From assembly GCA_011009095.1 (NCBI GenBank), contig VTPC01004748.1, positions 81,090 to 145,089 on the forward strand: a stretch of 64,000 nt of DNA, in the 5' to 3' direction. Every line of letters starts with the position of its first letter. Within the stretch, counting starts at the first letter, position 1. The stretch is from Ignelater luminosus (Eukaryota; Arthropoda; Insecta; Coleoptera; Elateridae). The translations under genes were made by a program, and so were the position numbers. This document shows positions 49,842 to 60,399 of this stretch, piece by piece. The notes below the pieces were generated by a model. It ran no database searches. It was not told where the DNA came from and saw nothing but the letters and a program-made list of their open reading frames with translations.

Positions 49842-51273
49842 CTCAAAAACAAAGGTCAACATGTATTACCAACATAAAGTATCTAAACTCCACAAAGAAC
49901 TGTTTCCCTTTTTATTTCTTTCATTTTTTAAAATTGTTTTAATTTAAATTGATTTCACGGTTTTCATTTTCTTTGTAGGAAATTATTTATTTTCTCTTAA
50001 ATCCTGTAGTGTTTTCACTTCTAATAGTCAAATTATATTTAGTATCAGTGACGGCTCGTCTTATTTTATACGGGAGGGTACTATAAAAGTGAACTTCTTG
50101 CCAAATTATGTATTTGCTTTCTTTTTAGGTTATGTAGTTCAACCAGTACTAATTTTTTTAATATTTAATTGCTTTATGATCGATTTTTCCTGTCTAGCTG
50201 TTTAAAATTGAAAGAATTTGTTTAAAAGAATCCAATGTTAACTTATAATAGACCAAAGCACTCAAGTCATGATCACAAGTGAAATGTGCCCAATATGAAG
50301 CATCGAAAACTAGCATTAAAGTTTACTACTGCAATAAGCTCTAGAAAAAATAAGAGTTTTAAACAATGTATTGTTCATATATTTATTAATATAATTGCAG
50401 CATTCATATAGAATAAAAACAAAACAATATCTACATCTGTAATACACGATTATACTTATATAAAATAACAAAATTACATACATTCATATTTATTTATTTA
50501 AAAATTATTAGTCAATAAAAACTGCCATTGTTTGAGCAAATAATTAACATTTTAAAAATATTTATAGACTAGTGGTGTATTTATAAGATAAGCGTGTTTA
50601 GTACGTGCCAAGAATTAACTCCTACCACACTTCCTTATATTCCTAAATGAAGTACATATACAGGAGACGGCCAGTAAATCACTTTTCACAATATAACAGA
50701 TTTATAAACTTTACAAATGCATATTAGTTTTTTTATTTGTCAAAATACTATGTTCATAGTAAACTAAGTTATGACATCGGAGATTAAATGAAAAACATTT
50801 TGTTGAGAAGAGTTACTCAGTGGTCAACCTAAGATGTAGACCCTGTATATGACATTTAAGTCAATAGAACTTGGCCATTATCTTTGTCTTTATAAGTTGG
50901 AAATCATTATGCAATTAATAATTGCATACTTTACAATTTCATACTTCATTCTAATAAATATTTCTAGGTTAGAGATCACCACATACACTATTCAACAAAG
51001 CTGTACAAACAAATGAAATACATTCAAAAAACAATCTAATAATAGAAACATACATGCATGAAATTAATATCTTTTAAAAATCATTGTAAAATAATTGAAA
51101 GTAATTAGAATTATTGTGACATTTATTTTGTATTAACTTCTATTGGATCTTTGGATATGTGTTACATCCCATCATAATAATATCCATGCATATGTGTTTA
51201 CCATATTACGCAATAAATAAGAAAATAAATAATAACAATAGGAATGTGGTTAATTAACGATAACAAATCTCTT
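49842..51273. other. Spacer between gamma-SNAP copies
   Basis: About 1.4 kb, AT-rich, no gene. The right 150 bp match the 3' flank of copy 1. A word resembling a hAT terminus (CAGTGACGGCTCGTC, near 50045) has no visible partner. Confidence 0.5.
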
Positions 51274-53653
51274 TTAGCAAAGTCCTCCTTCAAATTCGTC
51301 ATCACTACCAGCTTTACCTTCTGATGTTGGCTTATTATCGCCTTTTTCCTGTGAATGCTCCTAGATATTTAAAAAGATGTTACAATTAACATTTCGAATA
51401 CAACCAAAACTCCTACCTCAAAAGAGGCAGTTGCCTGCAAATTAGGAGATACATAGGAGGGTGCAGCATTTTCTCTTACACTAGCCTTTGGTGCTGCAGT
51501 AAGACCTTCTGGTAATGGCAAGTCACGTGCAAGAATGGCATATTCGACATCCATGTGCTTTATAAAAGGGTTACTTAAAGCCTTTTTTGCAGCTTCTGCA
51601 TCTTCCTCATCAAAGGCTTGAAGTAACATTTCTAATGTCTGGACTTCTGGGCCTTCACAGTAATTACCTAAACATTAACAGACATATTAAGCATTAAAAA
51701 CAAAGAATCTTTTAATAACAATAAAATGTAAGTATATTCATCATAAGTGACAATACACAATGTAGAAGTGAGACAGAACAGAGAGAAAAGGTTTACATAA
51801 TAATAACAAAAAAATGCCTAGCATGAAACAAAATGATGCCCAATAAGAGAGAAGAGAAACAAACATGACATAATAGTAGTTTACAACAATACAAAACCAT
51901 AACCATATTCACGGTGTAAATTTTTTTTTAGCAGAGCATGAAACCAAATGGCGCCCAACGTGGGGCTTTGGAAATAAAGAAATGAGACAGTTTGTTTAGA
52001 ATAAAATTTCTTATAGATATGCCAAAGGTAAAATAATATTGCTGGTGTAAAGAATTAACATTCTTAGCAAAATGGCGCCCAACGTGAAACCCTGAGGAAA
52101 CAAAATAAAGTTTCAAGTATTAGGATATTTTTATAATTTTATCTGTTTACCAAATGTTTGTTTCTGTATGAACTAAATTCATTAGTTGGGTTGGCCAATC
52201 ATACTTGACCAAAACAAATAAATAAAACAAAAAAAAAAAAATAAAATTCTAACTATTGCGTTCATGAAGTAGAAGATTAACACCATCAATGTAGCATAAA
52301 AGAATAGCGCCCAACATGGGGTCTCTAAGAAGAAAAAACAGTATACAAGATAAAAGATTAGGATAGAAATGATGATGATAACGAGTATGATGTAATAATG
52401 TAATAGATGAGTTAAAAAAATAAGCACAGAAAACAAATACAGAAAAAAGAGAGTAAAATAGAAAATGATACCCCAAAGAAAAGAAAAAGAAATAAAGATT
52501 CATACCCCATTCTTTAAATGCTTTCTCAGCAGCTACAACATCTCCTCGAGCTAACTGCACTAATACTAATGCTACAGCTAAGCGACCCGTTGCTTGTAAA
52601 TTTTCACTTTGTTGATGTAAACCTATCTCACGCCTAATAGAATGAGCTGCTAAATCATACCTAGAATTTAACAGAAATTATAACAACTCTATTACAATTT
52701 ACATTTATTCACTTGCACTTACTGTTTTAACTTGACATGAATTCTTGAAACTTTGCTAATATATTCGGCAGCTTGCCTTGAACTATCTTGAATCTGTTAT
52801 CAAATAAAATACGTCAATAACCATCGACAAAGAATTTTGAGACAACACATTATATGGAAATATACCATTACAAAAACAAAAATGCATCAACATAAAAATC
52901 CAACGTAATTCCAACAAACAAGTTTGTTTAATCAAAAATTGAATAAGAACCTTAAAAGAAATTATAATAAAAATCATAAAATAAATGCGTACATGCACAT
53001 GAAAAATGTTACCGTTGCTATTTCTGCAGCTCGCGAAAACAATTGAAGAGCCTGCTCAGGGTGTTGCTGTTCAAGAATCTTTGCGGCTTTATCAAGTGAA
53101 GAAGCAGCAGTATCTGCACTTCCATGACTCATATACATATTTGATGCCCTTTCTGCAAGGGCTGCGACTTCTCTTAAATCTCCAAGTTCTTTGCATACTA
53201 AAATTGCTTGATCTATCGATTTTGCAGCATAAAACAATCTAATCAATATTAAGGTTTAATATAATTTTTTGAAACTATCTTAATGCATTGATAAAATAAA
53301 AGGATACGATCTGTTTTGTTTATGACATTCTGCAGTTTTCATCAAGCAATCTCTACATTGTTCAAATGATTTAGCATTCCGAAAACATGTAGCTATAAAA
53401 GCACAATCGTTAAATACTTAAATTCAACGAGAATCCCTTACGTTTAATTTTAAATAAAAGCGATTACCTGCTTTATTGTACTCCTCTGCTGCAAGTTCAT
53501 AATCAGGGCGCCATTTCAATAAAGATGTTTTAAGACTAAAATTTGTAATTTACATTTGCAACGATTTGTAATGGTTTTGTAAATATTCACTTACCTTTTC
53601 TCGGCAACCCGTATGTGTTCGAGGCCTTCTTCAATCTTTTTGTTTGCATTCAT
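51274..53653 (-). CDS. Gamma-soluble NSF attachment protein, copy 2
   Basis: Eight exons: 53595-53653, 53468-53535, 53308-53392, 53013-53238, 52723-52793, 52506-52660, 51417-51667, 51274-51360. They have exactly the same lengths as copy 1 and give 333 residues. Differences include MNANKK against MNVNKK at the start, PEVQTLEML against PEIQTLEML and a changed acidic tail (KAGSDDEFEGGLC). The U12-type intron 3 is kept, and here the junction works only as U12 because the alternative border would start AT. Intron 6 has grown to 838 bp (56 bp in copy 1) through a degenerate tandem array. Head-to-head with POLE3 354 bp away. Which copy is ancestral cannot be decided; intact reading frames in both imply selection or recent duplication, and the many silent differences argue against a very recent event. 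Confidence 0.95.
51780..52480. repeat. Degenerate ~118-bp tandem array with TGGCGCCCAACGTGGGGC core, in gamma-SNAP2 intron 6
   Basis: Core words recur at 51834 (TGATGCCCAATAAG), 51949 (TGGCGCCCAACGTGGGGCT), 52073 (TGGCGCCCAACGTG), 52192 (TGGCCAATCATACTTG, weak) and 52305 (TAGCGCCCAACATGGGGT). Spacings are 115, 124, 119 and 113 bp. A further weak copy may lie near 52466. Preceding sequence is also shared (AGCATGAAACAAAATGG-like), as are A-rich followers. The corresponding intron of copy 1 lacks the array. The core forms a GCCC/GGGC hairpin and equals the primer-binding-site sequence complementary to the 3' end of mature tRNA-Lys(CUU), CCA included. Confidence 0.7.
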
Positions 53654-54007
53654 TACTACAATCGACACAATCAAACTTGCAGGTGTTTTGACAGCACCTC
53701 TGCACCTGCAATAATAAAGTGATGTGGGCGGGGCTCGACGGGAAGCTCTACAAATCGAAACAAAACACTAGAGGTCAACGTACAATCTACCACTACAAAC
53801 TTCTCTACGTTCTCTACAAGAAAAAAAAAGACCCTAGAAGGTTTTCGTTGATAACGAGATTTCTGTACCAACAACCGTAACAACTTGTAGGTTAGGTTCA
53901 TTAGTTGTTTAGGCGCGATTAAAAGATTTATCTTAAACTAATGTTAAATTGCCATTTCTTATAAATAATATTTAGAATTATAAAATTTTGAAACAAAGAA
54001 TTGAGAA
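53654..54007. promoter_or_regulatory. Shared divergent promoter region, gamma-SNAP2 and POLE3
   Basis: The two ATGs are 354 bp apart on opposite strands. The interval holds a GC box-like GGGCGGGGC (53726-53734) on the gamma-SNAP2 side and an AT-rich half next to POLE3. No TATA box is evident. Confidence 0.55.
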
Positions 54008-54462
54008 ATGGCTGAAAAGTTGGAAGATTTTAATTTACCAAGTGCTGCAGTACATAAAATAATAAAGGAGGCGATACCTGAGAATGTAAATATTTCCAAA
54101 GATGCAAGAACTTCTTTAGCACGCGCTGCGGCTGTGTTTGTTTTATATATTGCATCACATGCTTCCCAATTAGCTCAAAGTGTTAATCGTAAAACATTAC
54201 TTGGTAAGGACGTTATTGATGCTTTGGGAACATTAGAATTTGAAGAATTGATAGGACCTTTGAATAAAAGTTTAGAAGGTAAACTCTTAATATATTAATT
54301 TCTACTGATTATATTAGTAATAAGCCATACTTATTATTGCATATAGAATATAAAGAATCTGCAAAAAAGAAGAGTAAAAGTAATAAGCCAAACAAACCAG
54401 GAGAAGAAGAAGAAGAAGAGGATGCAGCAGAAGAGAATGACGAGGAAGTTGAAGATGAATGA
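54008..54462 (+). CDS. POLE3: DNA polymerase epsilon subunit 3 / CHRAC histone-fold protein
   Basis: Two exons (54008-54278, 54347-54462) joined by a 68-bp GT-AG intron give 128 residues, the length I recall for Drosophila Chrac-14. Residues 1-90 form a histone fold of the CBF/NF-Y type: DFNLPSAAVHKIIKEAIPE, then VNISKDARTSLARAAAVFVL and LLGKDVIDALGTLEFEELIG. Then come a lysine-rich linker (SAKKKSKSNK) and a very acidic tail (PGEEEEEEDAAEENDEE). The protein pairs with a POLE4/CHRAC-16-type partner in DNA polymerase epsilon and in the CHRAC nucleosome-remodelling complex. An AATAAA at 54522-54527 is a likely poly(A) signal. Convergent with LRSAM1. Confidence 0.96.
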
Positions 54463-54521
54463 AGTATTCTTTTAATTGTTATTATTATTATTGATAGTGT
54501 TGATTGATATATTAGAGTAAA

Positions 54522-54527
54522 AATAAA
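54522..54527 (+). terminator. Likely POLE3 poly(A) signal
   Basis: AATAAA 60 nt after the POLE3 stop codon. Confidence 0.6.
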
Positions 54528-55900
54528 ACAAACTTTGATAAATTCCTTTAATATATTTTACGGTTTGCTTTATTGAAAACCTCAAGGTCAATTATTGAGA
54601 TTGGTAACAGTTTTAATAACACACCGTGCCAAAAATTGGTCAACATGTACATAAAATAGTATTAAAATTCAATAAAACATCTTTTTAACAAGTAATGAAT
54701 AATAATAATAAGTATTGACTAGGCTTGCTATACTCTAAATGTTTATATGAAGAATAAATTCTTCACATTAGCAGTTATTGGCACCGAATCAACAAGTATC
54801 TTACTGTAATTATTAGTTTTTTTAAATATTTAGCATATTAAGAAAGTAAGTATATTGATTCACATTTTATTTATTAAATAGTTATGATTTGGTACCAAAA
54901 TATTCAAATGAATCTTGAAAGAATTGAGAGTAAAATTGTTACGATTATACACTTAGCATAAATATTTAGCAATAAGTTGTTAATAAGGCCACACTGAGTA
55001 TTGAAAATTGTGCTATTTGTGTTCAGGAAGAGACTCTAGTAGACTATGACTTATTCTTGCCCTTTTGGGATGGTAGATTCTTAAAGTGTATACCTTGATA
55101 AATTTTCTAAGAGGTTTTGATTAGTGAATGACTTTTTGGTTTTTATAATTTTGTTTCAAGTGTCAATTGAGCATCTGGGTAAGGTTATGTAATTCAAATG
55201 CAATACCATGATACCTTACATAAAGGATAAATTCTAGGCTTATAATTTTGACCGAATATAAGTCAGACATGCCTTAGAAAAATATTTTATTAGTATGAGA
55301 CAAAATTTACCATCCTCCACTTCTTGTGTTACATCATGATCTACTAAAGTCATGTTTTTTTCTTAACATATTACACTTATCTTTGATATAAATAAAACCA
55401 AATATAATGGTGTTTTAACGTGTTATTGCAACATGGTTTCTTATAAAATTAGAAATATTAAAGATAATGTTTTGACGACAATTTATTAACTAATTTGAAT
55501 TTTTTTCAACGTCTAAGCTTTAATGTGGTTTTTCTAACATGTGTAATGGACAACCTTTTTCGAAATGAGTAGCACCTTTTGGTACTTCTATCTAATGATA
55601 CTACATTCAAATTTGCCGTGGATGATAGGATGCCACGATTACTTGATAATGCTTATTTAAATTAAAATTGGTTTTACTTACATCAATTAATTAGTAAATA
55701 GTAGAATTAATAAAAATAGTTCAACATTGTAGCACCCCTTATGCATAGTATGATTATGAAAACACATTAACTGAACTTAAAACTAGAGAAACAACTTACC
55801 TTATATTCTATAGCAAATTGGGAATGTCATAAAAACTAAAAATAAAAAAAAAACAAATGCTTAACAAGAGCAACTGGTTATACTATAAAAAAGCGTAGTT
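54528..55900. other. POLE3-LRSAM1 convergent intergenic region
   Basis: AT-rich, no coding sequence recognised; should hold the LRSAM1 3' UTR. Confidence 0.5.
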
Positions 55901-58900
55901 CTAATTAAAATATACTCTTATTTTACGTTCTATGTTTCCTCGGCACATTGGACAATCTCTTAAAGGATCAGAACAATTTACACAGCAGCACATATGCCCA
56001 CATGGCACAAAGATTACTTCACACTGAAAATTAATGGTTAATGATGTTAAAAAACTAGAGAGAAATATAAATCTTACGTCAATTTCCATGCATACAACAC
56101 ACTCATTGTTCTGAATGTTTTCATGAGGAGCACTTGCTTCCTCCAGTGGAGGAGCAGATGGACCTTCATCCCGTGAATAAATAGCTCTTCCTTTCGAATA
56201 CGATTTGAAGGCATCTAATATTTTCTTTCTATCTTCACTGCTTGTTACACCAGCGTCTCTTATATCATCATCAGTTATATCCAGTACATTTCCTAGAATT
56301 ATGATGCTAGTAGTTATGAAATTTGAAAAATAATTTGCTATTACCTTCTGTTTGTGCTAAGTGAGCTAAAAATGGCAGACAATGTAAAACACCAGACATA
56401 AGAAGTGCTTGAGACAAGCCTGGATCCATATTCTTTTGTGCTTCAGTTATTGTAGTAGGCATTCTATAACATAAGTACAAAGCTTTTGTCTTAATGGTAT
56501 AACTAATAACTCTTTTCCATTATTATTATCATTTAATGTTATATTGTAATGTTTATCAGTTTTGTTTTTGTAATTTTATTGATTTTCATAACATAGGGAA
56601 TTTGGTGCCCAACTTGGGGCTGTTTAAAATAACAAAACGATACCTCTCAATAAGTTGTTGGTATTGTCTCAACCAGAAATCTTCCATGGTATTTTTTTCC
56701 TCCATTGTTTTCAATGTTGAAAGTAATTGTGCCCTGCGTTCTCCTTGTTGATGCAACAAGTCCATTAATAACATAGAAAGGTGACATCTTTTTTCTGCTA
56801 AGTCATTCTATAATTTAAAAAAGTGCAGTACACATTAAGAACAAAAAATTTTAAGAAATATACCACTTGTTCATCCATTTCCAGTTTTCGTCTATCTAAT
56901 TCTATAGTAGTTAAAGCAGCTAATTGAGATTCTACTACTCGTACTTGTTGTACAAGACTCCAACTACGAGCATCTGCTCTTTCTAATAAAGCACCTACGA
57001 TTGCTTTTTGTAATTCTACATCTTCTTGAAGTTGTGATACTAATTCTGCTTTTTGGGAGCCATGGTTGCGTAGTACATCTAATAAATGTGTATCTAATTG
57101 CATCTCCCTAAAACCACATCAATTACAATGTATTTAAAAAAAAGAATCAAATTCCTACTGTTCCAGTATGCTTCGTGCAGTTTCAGAACGACTTTGATCA
57201 TAATTATTGAACCTCTCAGTCTCCTGTTCAAGTAACTCCTGCATAGCTTTAAGAGCATCATTTTTACGAAACGTTTCATTATATTTACAAGCTGCAGCTA
57301 ATAAACGTTCTTCTTCTAATCTTTCTTGTTCTATTAGTTGTACCAATGGTTCCTTATTTAAAGATAATAACTGATTGATGGCGAGATCTGCATTTTGTTC
57401 AACTAAAATTTGTAAAAGCATCAATTTGACTTGATCTTTACATAAATTTGAATTCATTTACCTTCCTGTAATTGTTCAATTAATCTAAATCTTTCTGTGT
57501 CTTTTATTTGTTGTAGTTTTGCTAATTCTAAATCAAACTTTGTTTGTTGTTCAGATAAATCAGTAAGTAACTGAAAATTAAATAATAAATTATGTAATTT
57601 TCGTTGAAACACAATATTTCATTTTTGTACCTTTTCTCGGTTAGCTTTCATGGCATTTGCTAGTTCAAATTCTTGCCTTTGCAAAAGCTCATTATTTCTT
57701 TCAATTTCCAAAAATTCTTGCATCTTTTGCTCCTAAAAAAGAGTTGCATTTATTTAATTTGAAATTTACTACATATAAAACACGAAAGAACACTGCTAAG
57801 CAACAGTGCATAGTTAGTACTCACTATTCAAACAAAACGTGCAAAACAATGTGAGTATGTGGTATTATTAAATAAAAAAAAAAATCTTATAGAATGTAAT
57901 AATTTATATTATTATATAATACAAATTTTCACATCCAATTGTTTATTTAATGAAAGCAAAGAAAAACTCACTTGACATACCTGAATGCAAATGAAAATTA
58001 TTTAAAAACAAAAAAAAACTACTTAACCAATGTCATAAACATTCCGGGTAAAAGAAAAAATAACATGCCTTAATTTTTTCAAGCTTCCGTATTTTAGCCT
58101 AAAAGAAACAGAAAAGCTAAATTAGGCAGCGATACTTGATGTTGTTATTATAATATACAATGAACTATCTAGATATAAATCTACAAAATGCTGTTATTTG
58201 ATGATAATGAACATTATAATAAGAAAACAGCAATAATTTTAAACAATAAATGACTGATTGTAATAGGTGAACATAAATGATTGTAACCTTTTTTAAGTTG
58301 TATTGGCAATAAAAGGATTGAGTTTTTCTGTAGTATTTGGATATTTAGTTAGTAATGCAGTGCGACAGCAACTCAAAAAATTACAATGATTTACACTCAA
58401 CTGCTAATAAACACATAGTTATGCCTAATCCCTTTTATTATCATTAAAATTCTAAATAAATAAGTTAATATAGTACAGGACCAGGAAAGTTTTTTTATTT
58501 TTAAGATAATCTTGTACCTTCATACTCTCCTCATACACATCACTACTATCTCTTTCATCTGTTGAAGTGGATAATTCTTCAATGTTATCAGGAGGAACAT
58601 AAGTAAAACCAGTATCTGTAAAAACTGAAATTAATTCATTTAATCATCACACATACAATTACTTACCATCACAGATAAATTTCATAATAGATTCAGTACC
58701 CATTTCTGCAACATTAGCAGGTGGGTAAATAAAATTCGAGGTATCAACCTGTATTTCTCGTAATCTTTGTGCACAGCAAATACTCTTTGGTAAATGATTT
58801 AAAGATGTATTGCCAAGAATATTTAATTTACGTAAACTAATTAAATTACCAATATTTTCAGGTAACTTTTTTAAAACATTATTCGAGGCATCTAATAATC

Positions 58901-59380
58901 GAAGTTTCTTTAGATTACATAGTGAAGATGGTAACTTCTTTATGTGATTGTCACTTATATTCAACTCCTTAAAAAGCAAAATTAATTAATATTAATACAT
59001 GAAAAATCACACAATTAATATTAATTACCAAGAGATTCACTAAGAATTCTATTTGTTCTGGAATGGTAGCAAAAAGGTTATCCTGCAAATTCAACACTCT
59101 CAGTACATGCAAATCTTTTAAATTGCCACCACCCGAAAGTGATGATAATTGGTTGTGCTCTAAATGCAAGCTTTCTTTTAAAAAAACTCGGCATAGCGAA
59201 TAGATTCCTGTAGGAACATTACGTATTCCACAATCAGACAAATCAAATATCGGTTCTGGATTTTCTCTAGCCTGGAATGAATATTATACGAGTTTATAAA
59301 ATCGATTTAATGTGTGTACTCACTAAATAAAGTTTATGCTCCAATTTTGCTTTATTTTCTTTTTTATTTCTTCGAAACAT
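55901..59380 (-). CDS. LRSAM1: E3 ubiquitin-protein ligase LRSAM1
   Basis: Thirteen exons: 59324-59380, 59029-59271, 58667-58967, 58518-58615, 58069-58098, 57631-57732, 57462-57570, 57159-57402, 56864-57107, 56644-56807, 56345-56463, 56078-56292, 55901-56023; 682 residues (human 723). Order: basic start MFRRNKKENK; leucine-rich repeats (about 20-200, e.g. LNISDNHIKKLPSSLCNLKK); long coiled coil (about 230-530); SAM domain (about 531-600, ITDDDIRDAGVTS); PSAP motif (615-618), the TSG101/ESCRT-I docking motif; C-terminal C3HC4 RING from C634 (ECVVCMEID, PCGHMCCCVNC, CPMC). LRSAM1 ubiquitinates TSG101 and acts in endosomal sorting and antibacterial autophagy. The 30-nt exon 5 is followed by a GC donor. 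The exon 7-8 junction is ambiguous: a 59-nt intron is assumed, but a 26-nt GT-AG reading also keeps frame. Confidence 0.93.
56603..56621. repeat. Solitary TGGTGCCCAACTTGGGGCT motif in LRSAM1 intron
   Basis: It differs at only two positions from the 19-nt core of the gamma-SNAP2 intron array, and both changes keep a GCCC/GGGC hairpin. It lies about 20 bp downstream of the exon 10 donor, in the same orientation relative to the gene as in gamma-SNAP2. Confidence 0.5.
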
Positions 59381-60399
59381 TATTTGGCAGTAAAAAGTTT
59401 AAATTAGTATCACACTGATTTAAAAGGCACCAGCTTCGTTTGCTGAAACATATAATTTCCAAGAAATATTCTTGCACAACATTATTATTAATTAATGGCA
59501 ACTGTAAAAAAGTGTTTAAACTTACTTTTAAGCACTTGAAAATTGATTCGAATAAGTCGCGCACTTAAATAATTCAATTTAATTTAAATTATTGGAGTAT
59601 TTAACCAAATTCAGATTTTGTAAAACAACCTGTCAAATATCGATTTGTCAAAAATCAGTGGGGCCAGCTTCTGGTTGGAAATGCAAACTAATATAACAGT
59701 GTCAAATTCCCTAGAGTGAGGTTAACAGGTCCCACAGATAGAAGTATACGTAATTAATTTGTATTAATAATAAAACTGTTTTAGGGCTGTTAGGTGAGTT
59801 TTACACTAATAAGTAACTTTAGAAGACTATTATTTAAGTAGATTTTATAATAAATATAACCCAAGTTTAGAAAAAAAAACTAGGGTAATGTTGTTATTTT
59901 ATTTTTAAATTGCCACCGTTGCGTGTTCTGAATATTTGTCATACTTGCGATTTTTTCTAAGGCGGTTGATTTGAATTGCAGCAAGAATATTAACTAGAAA
60001 GTTTTTTTGAGGTTCTTGAGTATCTTAAATGAAAACTATACTAAAAAGGAATAAATAAAGATAAATAAGATACGGTTATTATCACATTCTTTTATTGTAT
60101 AATAATTTACAGACAATTTTAAGATAAAATTATCTTTTATTCCACAAGCCATTTTTAAAAATTCTTTTTTCATTCTTTAAAATATATACTTTTCTAAATA
60201 ATATCATCAAACGTTTCTTTATTTTTTATAAAAACAAAGACTTCCTTAACAGCCTAAATTAGATGTGCGTTTTATCATCTAGATAATGCAAATTGATAAC
60301 AATGATAATTGCTGTTGCGAATCTATTACGAGCATGATGTAGGTAATTATTTATTGGTTTCACTTTGAATAGTAGGTAGGCACTAATAGTAAATTAATT
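59381..60399. other. LRSAM1 5' flank
   Basis: No coding sequence recognised. Includes the LRSAM1 promoter and, on the right, the 3' flank of the uncharacterised gene. Confidence 0.5.
59638..59645. promoter_or_regulatory. DRE-like site TATCGATT upstream of LRSAM1
   Basis: Matches the palindromic DNA-replication-related element (WATCGATW) known from Drosophila housekeeping promoters; about 260 bp before the LRSAM1 ATG. A second match, AATCGATT, is in LRSAM1 intron 1 near 59300. Confidence 0.4.

Noticed and set aside
57959..57990. Nine-nt microexon (GTATGTCAA between good-looking splice sites) in LRSAM1
   Set aside because: Would add VCQ inside a well-formed coiled coil; no support, and such sites are common in AT-rich introns.
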